A DNA stretch of 64,000 nt from NCBI RefSeq assembly GCF_034718895.1, contig NZ_JAYERP010000001.1, positions 4,349,001 to 4,413,000 of the forward strand, written 5' to 3'. Origin of the DNA: Paenibacillus phoenicis (GTDB taxonomy: Bacteria; Bacillota; Bacilli; Paenibacillales; Paenibacillaceae). The position numbers and the translations under genes were made by a program. The notes below the pieces were generated by a model. That model saw only the letters and a list, made by a program, of their open reading frames with translations. It made no database searches and was not told the origin of the DNA. Positions 33,667 through 40,983 of the stretch are shown one piece after another (the stretch's first letter is position 1; the number at the start of each line of letters is the position of its first letter).

Positions 33667-34494
33667 TTATAATCCGTAAAAACTTCGCGTGTTCCGGTAC
33701 AACGTCGCTGCGGCCTCTTCCGGAGAGATGCCCAGAAGATTCGCCCAGGCCAAGGCGACGTGACGGGTCATGCGCGGGTGGGTGATCTGACCGGCAAACG
33801 GTCCTTCAAACGGCCAAGGCCCGTCCGTTTCGGCCATCACCTGCTCGGGAGGATAGCGCCGGGCGAGGTCTTGGATTTTCGATTCGTAGACGATATCCGG
33901 CGTAAAAGAGATCGCATAACCGCGATCCGCCATGCGGCGCACTGTGGATTCGGCTCCCTTGAACCAGTGGAAATGTGCTTTGGTGACGCCGTGGCGTTCC
34001 AGCAGGTCGCAGGCAAGCTCGGCGTCCTCGTATACCGCATGCATCACAATCGGTTTGTCTAACGCCTTGGCAAGCATCACAAACTTCTCCAGCAGGTCCA
34101 CGTAGGGCTCAAGCTCAAAGCCCTTTCCTTGCTGGAGAGCTTCTTGCCGCGCATAATATGGAAGCCCGACTTCACCAACGGCAATCATATCCTCGGCATG
34201 CTGCTTGATCCAATTCAGCAGGAGATCGATCTCCCGATCCTCAGGGATAGGCTGCTCGGGGTGGAATCCGAATGCCGGGCGCACCAGGTTCGGATAGCGC
34301 TCCGCCAAAGCGTTGTTCAGCTTGCAGGAGGCTAAATGCATCGAAACGGCAATGACGGCTTCCACTCCGCAGCCCGGCAGTTCCTGCAGCAGGCGTTCAC
34401 GGGTATCTTCGTCGTAAAGGTCTATATGAATATGGGCATCAATGAACGGGAGTTGGATTCCCTTCGGTAAACCGCGAAGAAGATTGTGGGACAT
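33667..34494 (-). CDS. TatD-family metal-dependent hydrolase
   Basis: A 275-residue TIM-barrel metallohydrolase. Metal ligands fit the family: FIDAHIHIDLYDED near residue 18, Glu in VGEVGLPYYAR, His in IVMHAVYEDAELA and HFHWFKGAE, and Asp in VMAETDGPWPFEGP. TatD proteins act as DNases or related phosphoesterases. This one is diverged from housekeeping TatD (no DnaC-like context). Its start lies 150 bp from the left inverted repeat of the recombinase cassette and reads away from it, so an inverted cassette could drive it. Confidence 0.87.
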   Translation of the reverse strand: MSHNLLRGLPKGIQLPFIDAHIHIDLYDEDTRERLLQELPGCGVEAVIAVSMHLASCKLNNALAERYPNLVRPAFGFHPEQPIPEDREIDLLLNWIKQHAEDMIAVGEVGLPYYARQEALQQGKGFELEPYVDLLEKFVMLAKALDKPIVMHAVYEDAELACDLLERHGVTKAHFHWFKGAESTVRRMADRGYAISFTPDIVYESKIQDLARRYPPEQVMAETDGPWPFEGPFAGQITHPRMTRHVALAWANLLGISPEEAAATLYRNTRSFYGL

Positions 34495-34643
34495 CTCACC
34501 AGACCCTTTCCAGAAACAGGTTAACCGCTTGTACTCATTATACCTGTTTTTAGGTAGGTTTCAGCGGATGCCACGGGATTTCTTCGTTTTTTGGTTAGAG
34601 AATGCCCATCATGTAAAAGGTTAAATCTTACTGCGAAACCGGG

Positions 34644-34672
34644 CATGTCGTACAATAACAATTATGCGACAA
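34644..34672 (+). repeat. Left inverted repeat, probable recombination site
   Basis: It begins CATGTCGTACAATAAC and is the exact reverse complement of 35803-35831. Inside, TGTCGTACAAT and ATTATGCGACA form arms matching at 9 of 11 positions around four central bases, the layout of a tyrosine-recombinase core site. TACAAT inside the repeat could act as a -10 box reading into the cassette. Confidence 0.9.
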
Positions 34673-34705
34673 AAATTAAAGTCAACAGGAGGTCCACTAC
34701 ATAAT

Positions 34706-35671
34706 ATGGGTACTAATTATTTGTCCGCTGTAGCCCAGCAATTTCCGTTCCATTTATCTGTCACACAGGATTATCAGGACGAACAGATCATTCAAATGTT
34801 CCTGACGGCATGCGCCAAAGCGCCAAATACCCGCAGAAACTATTTTAGGGCCCTGGAGCATTTCAGGCAATTCCTTTCGGGAATGCGTTTTCGGGATGTG
34901 ACTTGGAGGGAAATCGAAGCTTATAAAATCTACCTCACGAAGGGCTTCTACCGCGATGGCCAAAAACCGCTTGCTCCGGCCAGTGTGGCTGCATTTATCG
35001 CGCCTCTGAAGTCGTTTTATAAATGGGGAAGCGACAGCAGCATCGGCTTTTTCGATCATAATCCGGCGCAAAATGTCCGTATCCCGGCCATTGCCGTAAC
35101 GAGCCGCAGACATTATCTTACCCGCAACGAGGTCGGCAAGCTGCTGGAGGCGTTGCGGCGCCAGAGCCTGAGAAATTACTTGATCGGCCTGTCTCTGGTG
35201 CTGTTGGGCCTTCGCGTGTCCGAGTTATGCGGCATCAAGTGGAAGGACTTTCATGCCGATATGCTGGAGACATCCATATGGCTCACCGTATCCCACGCAA
35301 AACGCGGAAAAACACGCGAGGTCAAAATTCCGCGAGAGCTCTGGAACATGTACCAGGAGCATGCACGCAGATTGGCGAAGGGGCATGAACCGGATCCGGA
35401 GTTGAAGCTGTTTGCAATTACGCCGCGGCAAATCGAACGAATCATTAAACAAGCAGGCATTGCGAGCGGAATTCAGAAGCAGCCGACCCCCCACTGGTTA
35501 AGACATACCAACGCGACGCTGGCATTGTTGCAGGGCGCCTCGCTGCAGCAGGTTCAGGAAAGCTTGGGGCACTCCCATATCAACACGACCCAGCGCTATC
35601 TGCACACCGTCGAGCAAATAAAGAAGGCGGCTCCTGACTTCGTACAGGACTGTTTGATGGAATTTATGTGA
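34706..35671 (+). CDS. Tyrosine recombinase/site-specific integrase
   Basis: A 321-residue recombinase. The N-terminal SAM-like arm-binding domain covers about 20-130 (TRRNYFRALEHFRQFLSGM). The catalytic domain has all expected residues: Arg170 (GLRVSEL), a Lys in SHAKRGKTREVKIP, His263 and Arg266 (HWLRHTNATLAL), His289 (LGHSHINTT) and nucleophile Tyr298 (RYLHT). The length matches XerC/D-type enzymes. The ATG at 34706 follows AGGAGGT; ATG 34664 lies within the inverted repeat without a site. Flanking by perfect inverted repeats makes it a probable DNA invertase of its own segment. No integrative element or tRNA target is nearby. Confidence 0.93.
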   Translation: MGTNYLSAVAQQFPFHLSVTQDYQDEQIIQMFLTACAKAPNTRRNYFRALEHFRQFLSGMRFRDVTWREIEAYKIYLTKGFYRDGQKPLAPASVAAFIAPLKSFYKWGSDSSIGFFDHNPAQNVRIPAIAVTSRRHYLTRNEVGKLLEALRRQSLRNYLIGLSLVLLGLRVSELCGIKWKDFHADMLETSIWLTVSHAKRGKTREVKIPRELWNMYQEHARRLAKGHEPDPELKLFAITPRQIERIIKQAGIASGIQKQPTPHWLRHTNATLALLQGASLQQVQESLGHSHINTTQRYLHTVEQIKKAAPDFVQDCLMEFM

Positions 35672-36004
35672 TTTTTCTATTTTTTTAGTGCTATTTATCT
35701 ATTTTTTGTGTCGAAAATAATGCAAAAATCGCTCTTTTGTCCTATAATGTAACAAGGGTTAATTACAAACCTTGCCAAATTTCGACCAGTTTTTACCTAG
35801 GGTTGTCGCATAATTGTTATTGTACGACATGGTCTGTTTTTCATCCGTTTGCTCTGAATCATCATCGGGTAAAAAGCGTTAAAATTTAACGGGGATTAAG
35901 CAAATTATTAGCCAAAATAACTTTTTTCTTTCGGGAAATAAGGAACGTCGACTCCGAGACGGGAGAGACGAATGACGACACAGGTTTTTTAGGGGGCAGA
36001 ACGG
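35672..36004 (+). promoter_or_regulatory. Region from recombinase to HD-GYP gene: outward -10 box, right repeat, palindrome
   Basis: TATAAT at 35743-35748 points right; no good -35 is seen 16-18 bp upstream. It lies inside the invertible segment and reads across the right repeat (35803-35831). CGTTAAA-A-TTTAACG (35877-35891) is a perfect palindrome outside the segment, 113 bp before the HD-GYP start, and may be an operator. Confidence 0.5.
35803..35831 (+). repeat. Right inverted repeat, probable recombination site
   Basis: It begins TTGTCGCATAATTGTTATTG and is the exact reverse complement of the left copy. The match ends sharply inward; outward it stops at the boundary base. Confidence 0.9.
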
Positions 36005-36625
36005 TTGACTGTTTTTAATGAGTTCGTCGACGATTGGTACATGGACTATAGCCCGGAAGCCGTGAAGTGGTTTAACCTGCTTGTGCGCAAACATCCGGAA
36101 ACCTATCACCATAGTATACGGGTTGCTATGCTGGCAGAGAAAATCGCCGAGCCGCTGAAGATCACCGGAGCTGAGAAGGACATGCTGGTCCGCGGGTGCT
36201 TTATGCATGATATCGGCAAAACGATGATCCCCCGCGCGATCATTGAGCAGCAGGAGCCGCTGACGGAGATACAGTGGAGGATCATTAAGCTGCATCCGGT
36301 CATCGGGGCAGAGCTGGTAGAAGCGGATCCTGCGTTTGGACCGGGCATTGCGGATATCGTCCGCTGGCATCATGAGCGTTGGGACGGGGCGGGGTACCCG
36401 GATGGGCTGAAGGGGAAGCAAATCCCCTATAAGGCGAGAATTTGCGCGGTGGTTGACGCCTTCGATTCGATGACATCGGACCGGCATTACCGGGAACGGA
36501 AGCTGACTATGGCTGAAGCCAAGCTGGAATTGCACCAACATCGTGAGACCCAATTCGATCCGGAAGTAGTGGATGCGTTAATGGAGCTTTCCGATGAAAT
36601 GCTGAATATTTACTCCATTATGTAA
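36005..36625 (+). CDS. HD-GYP domain protein, probable cyclic-di-GMP phosphodiesterase
   Basis: A 206-residue single-domain protein. The HD-GYP core has ETYHHSIRVAMLAEKIA, the catalytic HD pair His68-Asp69 (GCFMHDIGK), LHPVIGAELVE, RWHHERWDGAGYPDGLKG with the GYP motif at 130-132, and ICAVVDAFDSMTSDRHYR. This set defines the metal-dependent phosphodiesterases that break down c-di-GMP. No receiver or sensor domain is attached, so control must be at expression or by a partner. The start is TTG, eight bases after AGGGGG. It is the first gene to the right of the invertible cassette. A small unknown gene follows 25 bp downstream, likely in the same operon. Confidence 0.9.
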   Translation: MTVFNEFVDDWYMDYSPEAVKWFNLLVRKHPETYHHSIRVAMLAEKIAEPLKITGAEKDMLVRGCFMHDIGKTMIPRAIIEQQEPLTEIQWRIIKLHPVIGAELVEADPAFGPGIADIVRWHHERWDGAGYPDGLKGKQIPYKARICAVVDAFDSMTSDRHYRERKLTMAEAKLELHQHRETQFDPEVVDALMELSDEMLNIYSIM

Positions 36626-36650
36626 TCAGCGGATATCAGGGGGAATGGAC

Positions 36651-36986
36651 ATGGAAAAAAGGTCCTGGAGCCGTCCCGTTACTCCGGAGGAACTGGAGGA
36701 AGCCAACCGGATAGGGAGGACTTTGCTCTACCTGCGCGTGACCTTAATTCCCGATTGTACACAGAAGCTGGAGCGATTCCGGCTGATTGACATGAAGTTA
36801 AGCGCCTATGAGCAGGTGCTGGACCGGACGCCGAATCTCTCAGATCCGGCGGAACCTTTAGAATCCATCGAATCGGTGACCTGGCTGATCGCCTTTGCAG
36901 GGGAAGCCAAGCATCTGCAACGCTGGGTCGAACTGATGCTGGATGTGGATCAGGTGGAGGTTACTGAGGTTGCGATGGATTTCTAG
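36651..36986 (+). CDS. Uncharacterised protein downstream of the HD-GYP gene
   Basis: A 111-residue soluble, acidic protein, predicted largely helical. I do not recognise the family. It has no signal peptide, membrane segment or metal motif. The ATG at 36651 is seven bases behind GGGGG; an ATG six bases earlier would sit on that site. It follows the HD-GYP gene by 25 bp on the same strand and is closed by a long hairpin, so it may be co-expressed and function with it. Confidence 0.7.
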   Translation: MEKRSWSRPVTPEELEEANRIGRTLLYLRVTLIPDCTQKLERFRLIDMKLSAYEQVLDRTPNLSDPAEPLESIESVTWLIAFAGEAKHLQRWVELMLDVDQVEVTEVAMDF

Positions 36987-37029
36987 CAGCAGGAGGAAGT
37001 CTGATTCAGACTCCTCCTGCTGCTGTTTT
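36985..37029. terminator. Long hairpin between convergent genes
   Basis: AGCAGCAGGAGG-AGTCTGA pairs with TCAGACT-CCTCCTGCTGCT (one bulged base); TGTTTTG follows. It overlaps the last codons of the thiamine-transporter ATPase gene, an economical bidirectional arrangement, though neither side has a long T run. Confidence 0.7.
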
Positions 37030-37821
37030 GCGTTGTTCCGCCGCCATCATGGCCGCAATCTCCCGTTTTAATCGCATAAAATCGGGATCCTCCGTCATTT
37101 CCTCGCGCCGCGGCCGGGGAAACGGCACCTGAATGGTATGCAGCACACGGGCTGGCCGGTTTGAAAATAAAACAATCGTGTCCGAGAGCATCAGTGCCTC
37201 CTCGATGCTGTGCGTAATCATCAGGACGGAGCGCTTATTCTCTTCCCAAATGTCCAGCAGCCAGCGCTGCATTTCGCTGCGCGTTAAGGCGTCCAGCGCA
37301 CTAAACGGCTCGTCCAGGCACATCACTTCCTGGGGGGCGAGCAGGCCCCGCAGGAACGAAGCTCGCTGCTGCATGCCGCCGGATAACATATGGGGATAAG
37401 CCCGTTCAAACCCGCTTAACCCGGCTTTTTGGAGCCAGTGCTGGATGTCCGCACGGGAGCTCCGGCTTCCGGCCTCGGCGATTTCCTGCGCCAGCACGAC
37501 GTTCTCCTCGATCGTCCGCCAAGGGAATAACGCCGGCTGCTGCGGCACGTAACTGATATGTCCGCGCTGGCCGGTGACTGGGCGTCCCTGAAGGAGCACT
37601 TCGCCTTGATCCGGCGCAGTCAGGCCGCCGATGACGTGAAACAGCGTGCTTTTGCCGCAGCCGGATGGGCCGATGATCGACACGAATTCGCCGGCCGGCA
37701 CCCGCAGCGAAATGTCTTGAAGGACCGGGACCTCCCGGCGTCGGTCGCGGAACGTTTTATGGATCTGCCGGACCTCCAGCGCGGGGATGGCGTTATCTCT
37801 ATGCGTTGATGCTTCGCTCAT
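37006..37821 (-). CDS. thiZ: Thiamine-precursor ABC transporter ATPase
   Basis: A 271-residue nucleotide-binding subunit. It has Walker A GPSGCGKST, Q-loop (YVPQQPALFPW), signature LSGGMQQRASFLRG, Walker B VMCLDEPFSALD and H-loop MITHSIEEA. The sequence resembles the nitrate/sulfonate/taurine and ThiZ group. It is last in a four-gene operon behind a TPP riboswitch, which identifies the cargo as a thiamine precursor such as hydroxymethylpyrimidine. It is 29 bp from the permease gene. Confidence 0.9.
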   Translation of the reverse strand: MSEASTHRDNAIPALEVRQIHKTFRDRRREVPVLQDISLRVPAGEFVSIIGPSGCGKSTLFHVIGGLTAPDQGEVLLQGRPVTGQRGHISYVPQQPALFPWRTIEENVVLAQEIAEAGSRSSRADIQHWLQKAGLSGFERAYPHMLSGGMQQRASFLRGLLAPQEVMCLDEPFSALDALTRSEMQRWLLDIWEENKRSVLMITHSIEEALMLSDTIVLFSNRPARVLHTIQVPFPRPRREEMTEDPDFMRLKREIAAMMAAEQRKTAAGGV

Positions 37822-37850
37822 GAACCAAGCCTTCCTTTCCGTAAGCTGCC

Positions 37851-38621
37851 CTATCTCCGGTCGTTCGCCGGTTTATAGCGGACAAGCCATTTTTCCAACA
37901 AAGCGACGCAGGCGAACATCGCGAGGCTGATCGCCACGATGATGGCGATGGCGACAAAGATCTTATCCGTGCGGAACGACGCCTTCTGCAGCATCATATA
38001 GTAGCCGATGCCCTTGTCCGCGCCGATCCACTCGGCAATGACCGCCCCCATGACGCTGTACGTTGCGGCGATTTTCACCCCGGACATGATCGAAGGGATC
38101 GCGTAGGGCACCTCCAGCTTGCGGAAAATATCCGCCTTGGACGCACCGATCATTCGCATATAATCGAGCATCGCCCGATCCGTGCGGCTCAGTCCGTCCA
38201 TGGCCGCCACGGCGACAGGGAAGAAGCAGACGAGCGTAATGACGATAATCTTCGGCAGGATGCCAAATCCAAACCAGATCATCAGCAGCGGCGCCAGCGC
38301 AATGGTTGGCACGTTTTGACTTAGGATGATCAGCGGATATAGCGACGCCTTCAGAAACGGGACATAATGCAGGACAAACGCCGTCAGCAAGCCTACGAGC
38401 GTCCCGATGGCAAAGCCGATAAACATCAGCCGCAGCGTCGCCGCCGTGTGTTCCCCTAAGCTGGCCGCACCGGCAGCCGCTTCACGACCGATATCCACCG
38501 GGCTGGGGAGAATCCACTTCTCGATGTGGAACCAGGCGGTAGCGCCCTGCCAGATCAGCAAAAACAAGATGACCGCCACGAGGGGCGGCCAGATGTTGTG
38601 CCAAAGGCTGCGGAGATTCAT
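37851..38621 (-). CDS. thiX: Thiamine-precursor ABC transporter permease
   Basis: A 256-residue membrane protein with about six helices. The BPD_transp_1 coupling loop reads LDYMRMIGASKADIFRKLEVPYAIPSIMSG. The family is shared by SsuC/TauC/ThiX. The start overlaps the preceding thiamine-binding protein's stop (ATGA), so the genes are translationally coupled. It forms the channel for the ThiY-like binding protein. Confidence 0.9.
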   Translation of the reverse strand: MNLRSLWHNIWPPLVAVILFLLIWQGATAWFHIEKWILPSPVDIGREAAAGAASLGEHTAATLRLMFIGFAIGTLVGLLTAFVLHYVPFLKASLYPLIILSQNVPTIALAPLLMIWFGFGILPKIIVITLVCFFPVAVAAMDGLSRTDRAMLDYMRMIGASKADIFRKLEVPYAIPSIMSGVKIAATYSVMGAVIAEWIGADKGIGYYMMLQKASFRTDKIFVAIAIIVAISLAMFACVALLEKWLVRYKPANDRR

Positions 38622-38923
38622 GGCCGATATTTTTCAATCAGCTTATCCATGCTGACGCCTTTGGGATTGTACGAAATTTTAATTTGCGAAATGATGCCCG
38701 TACTGCCGAACTCAATGACGGCTTCGTTCATTTTCTTCACGATGGCCAGCAGCTCGTCGAGATCCCCCTCCATGGTCGTCTCCAGGGGGTTCACCTGATA
38801 TTTGACCCCGGATGCTTGAATCACTTCAATGGCCCGGTCTACATAGGGAATGACGTCTTCGCCGTTGGGTGTCTTCGGAATGATCTGAATGCTTAATAAC
38901 GCGTTTGGCATGGGTGGGTTCAT
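38618..38923 (-). CDS. Thiamine-binding protein (MTH1187/YkoF-like)
   Basis: A 101-residue cytoplasmic protein of the MTH1187 / thiamine_BP fold (LSIQIIPKTPNGEDVIPYVD, then EVIQASGVKYQVNPLETTME). YkoF-type homologues bind thiamine or hydroxymethylpyrimidine and accompany thiamine uptake operons. Its position between the binding protein and permease, under a TPP riboswitch, fits that role. The stop overlaps the permease start by four bases. Confidence 0.87.
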   Translation of the reverse strand: MNPPMPNALLSIQIIPKTPNGEDVIPYVDRAIEVIQASGVKYQVNPLETTMEGDLDELLAIVKKMNEAVIEFGSTGIISQIKISYNPKGVSMDKLIEKYRP

Positions 38924-38968
38924 CCTTTCGAATAGGGATTTGGCATCATTGGGTTAAAGTATAGTAAA

Positions 38969-40036
38969 TTATTCGCTTGGCAAAAACTCGTTGGTAAAAG
39001 CGGCATCTACGTCAAGCGGTTTTTCCAGCAGCTTGCGATCAAACATCCAATCGGAGTAGTTCTGCCACACTTCTTTCTTCTGCTCGCCCCAGCGCGGAGC
39101 ATCGTCCTTGTATTTCGGGCTCAGCCATTTTTGACTGGCCACCACCAGGTCCTTGTCGAGCTCCGGTACGGCTTTCAACAGGATCTGCGCCGCTTCTTCC
39201 GGATGGTCGATCGCATAATTGTAACCTTTAGACACGGCCCGCATAAAAGCCTTTACCAGCTCGGGGTTGTCCTTGACCGTCTTCTCGTTTGTCACGAGTA
39301 CCGGGGTGTAGTAGTCCAGCTTCTCGGAGAAATCCTTGACATACAGCATGTCGATCGGCTCGCCCCGCAGCTCGGCCTCAATGCCTGTCCAGGCGTAGAA
39401 AATCCAGGCAAAATCAATATCCCGCTTCACTGCCGTAAAATAATCGGCATCCCCGATATTAACGAATTTCACCTTGTTGACATCAGCGCCTTGCAGGTCC
39501 ATGATCGATTGGATCACCGCTTGTTCCACCGGAGAGCCCCAGCCGCCGTAGGCTTTGCCTTCGAAGTCTTTAGGCGATTTAATATTCTTGTCTACGGGGG
39601 CAGCGAAGCCGGACGTATTGTGCTGAATGATCGCGGCAATCGAGACGAGCGGGACGCCTTGGATCCGGCTTTGAGTTACGTTCTCCTGCACGCTGACGCC
39701 AAACGGCACCTCTCCGGAGGCAACCATCGCCTCAGCACCGCCGGAACCGGGCAGGAGGATGTCCACATTCAGCCCTTCCTCGGCGAAATAGCCTTGATCC
39801 TTGGCGACGTAAAGCCCGGTGTGGTTCGTATTCGGGCTCCAGTCGAGCACGACTTTAACATCTTGCAGCTCTGTGTTAGAACCTTGATTTGGTGCGGCGG
39901 CTTCGGTATTTTGCCCGCTTGGGTTTCCGGCTTTCGCCTTCCCGGCGCTGTTCCCATTCGCTCCGCCGCAGGCGGACAATATCAGCAGCAAGCAACCGAG
40001 AAACATGGCCAGTGCGGTACGTACTTGAACTTTCAC
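38969..40036 (-). CDS. thiY: Thiamine-precursor ABC transporter substrate-binding lipoprotein (NMT1/THI5-like)
   Basis: A 355-residue lipoprotein; signal peptide with lipobox LILSACGG (Cys23). The NMT1/THI5 fold is plain: VKVVLDWSPNTNHTGLYVAKDQGYFAEEGLNVDIL, then GVSVQENVTQSRIQGVPLVSIAAIIQ. This family binds formyl-aminopyrimidine or hydroxymethylpyrimidine. It is the first gene after the TPP riboswitch. The start is at a ribosome site (GAAGGAGAG). Confidence 0.92.
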   Translation of the reverse strand: MKVQVRTALAMFLGCLLLILSACGGANGNSAGKAKAGNPSGQNTEAAAPNQGSNTELQDVKVVLDWSPNTNHTGLYVAKDQGYFAEEGLNVDILLPGSGGAEAMVASGEVPFGVSVQENVTQSRIQGVPLVSIAAIIQHNTSGFAAPVDKNIKSPKDFEGKAYGGWGSPVEQAVIQSIMDLQGADVNKVKFVNIGDADYFTAVKRDIDFAWIFYAWTGIEAELRGEPIDMLYVKDFSEKLDYYTPVLVTNEKTVKDNPELVKAFMRAVSKGYNYAIDHPEEAAQILLKAVPELDKDLVVASQKWLSPKYKDDAPRWGEQKKEVWQNYSDWMFDRKLLEKPLDVDAAFTNEFLPSE

Positions 40037-40131
40037 GACTTCTACTCTCCTTCGTTGGTGTAGATTTCCGCAGCTTGTTCTTGGTATAACCCTGGATGTG
40101 CGTCCTTAAGCGTAACTTCCAACTTCCGGAT

Positions 40132-40160
40132 ACAAAAAAACGTCCCGGATCCGGGACGCA
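40132..40160 (-). terminator. Expression-platform terminator of the TPP riboswitch
   Basis: On the minus strand GCGTCCCGGATCCGGGACG forms a self-complementary stem followed by TTTTTTT. Ligand binding to the aptamer would favour it. Confidence 0.92.
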
Positions 40161-40207
40161 ATAGGCAATGGAAATGACATGTAAAATAAGTTCATCACCA
40201 TGGTATG

Positions 40208-40299
40208 GCTCCCTACGCTGGCATTATCCAGATCAGGTTGAAGGGTCAGTATCTTGGAGGGATACACTCTCAGCCGGCCAATTCCAGCACCCCTGAACA
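40208..40299 (-). promoter_or_regulatory. TPP (THI-box) riboswitch aptamer
   Basis: Read on the minus strand the conserved elements occur in order: CAGGGGTGCTGG, GGCTGAGAGTGTATCC, ACCCTTCAACCTGATCTGG, and ATAATGCCAGCGTAGGGAG. This is the THI-box core. It precedes the four-gene transporter operon and a terminator, giving transcriptional shut-off by thiamine pyrophosphate. Confidence 0.96.
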
Positions 40300-40323
40300 A
40301 TATGACTGCAGATTACATCTGTC

Positions 40324-40353
40324 ATTATAGTTTTCGCCAACTGGATTTGTCCA
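40324..40353 (-). promoter_or_regulatory. Promoter of the thiamine-precursor operon
   Basis: On the minus strand TGGACA (40348-40353) and TATAAT (40324-40329) lie 18 bp apart, just upstream of the aptamer. Confidence 0.75.
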
Positions 40354-40387
40354 GTCTTTCCGGACCAGCTTGCAAAAACCAGGGGAT

Positions 40388-40416
40388 TTGCTTTTTATCT
40401 GGCAAAAGGATATAAT
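40388..40416 (+). promoter_or_regulatory. Promoter of the cold-shock gene leader
   Basis: TTGCTT (40388-40393) and TATAAT (40411-40416) lie 17 bp apart. The predicted start is near 40423, giving a leader of about 190 nt before the coding region. Confidence 0.78.
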
Positions 40417-40449
40417 GAGTTCAAATCATGGTTTTGAAAGAGGATATCA

Positions 40450-40514
40450 TTCACGCATTGAAAAGGGTGTCACTTTATAAAACTGGAACTTTTTTCAATG
40501 TGTGAATTTTTTTT
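40450..40514 (+). terminator. Terminator-like hairpin inside the csp leader
   Basis: TTCACGCATTGAAAA and TTTTCAATGTGTGAA form a 15-bp stem (one wobble) followed by eight T. It lies between the promoter and the csp gene, so it is an attenuator or ends a short RNA of about 90 nt. A second small hairpin (TCAATAAGG/CCTTTATTGA) lies at 40532-40555. Confidence 0.7.
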
Positions 40515-40610
40515 ATACAAGTGGTGCATGTTCAATAAGGGTCAGCCTTTATTGAGCGACTTCTGTTAAAAAAATGAATCATGTTAATCTTGAAACAGGA
40601 GGTATTCCCC

Positions 40611-40811
40611 ATGGAAACCGGAACAGTGAAATGGTTTAACGCTGAGAAAGGTTTTGGCTTCATCGAAGTGGAAGGCGGAAATGACGTATTCGTTCATTTC
40701 AGCGCAATCACCGGCGAAGGCTTCAAAACCCTCGACGAAGGCCAACGCGTACAATTCAACGTGGTTCAAGGCAACCGCGGCCCGCAAGCCGAGAACGTTG
40801 TAAAACTGTAA
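40611..40811 (+). CDS. Cold-shock protein (CspA/CspB family)
   Basis: A 66-residue single OB-fold RNA chaperone. It carries RNP1 ([11 protein letters not shown]) and RNP2 (DVFVHFSAI), and the length is exactly that of Bacillus CspB/CspC. The ATG follows AGGAGGT. The long structured leader is typical of cold-shock mRNAs. A YdjO-type gene, often paired with csp genes in bacilli, follows after the terminator. Confidence 0.97.
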   Translation: METGTVKWFNAEKGFGFIEVEGGNDVFVHFSAITGEGFKTLDEGQRVQFNVVQGNRGPQAENVVKL

Positions 40812-40821
40812 GTTAGTTAGG

Positions 40822-40861
40822 AACTGCTCTTAATGCGTGCTCGCATTAAGGGCAGTTTTTC
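40822..40861 (+). terminator. Intrinsic terminator after csp
   Basis: ACTGCTCTTAATGCG pairs with CGCATTAAGGGCAGT around TGCT, followed by TTTTC. Confidence 0.93.
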
Positions 40862-40983
40862 TTCGCGAAGATCATTCATGAGGTTAATTTTTCAGAAGTC
40901 CGCTTCTGATGGTACATATAAAGCTGCAACAATTACATCGATTCACCTGGTTGGAACGTTCACCTTGAAGAGGAGGGGAATTT

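Larger units (their letters stand above)
34644..35831. mobile_element. Candidate self-inverting cassette: tyrosine recombinase between perfect 29-bp inverted repeats
   Basis: A 1,188-bp segment bounded by perfect inverted repeats (34644-34672 and 35803-35831). It contains a complete tyrosine recombinase gene and a 130-bp AT-rich tail with a TATAAT box pointing rightwards. The repeats are opposed, which for a tyrosine recombinase predicts inversion rather than excision. I see no target duplication and no other cargo. Whether inversion happens is inferred. Confidence 0.75.

Noticed and set aside
34644-35831. Ordinary insertion sequence
   Set aside because: No DDE transposase and no target duplication; the gene is a tyrosine recombinase and the repeats have crossover-site symmetry. 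An IS-like origin cannot be fully excluded.
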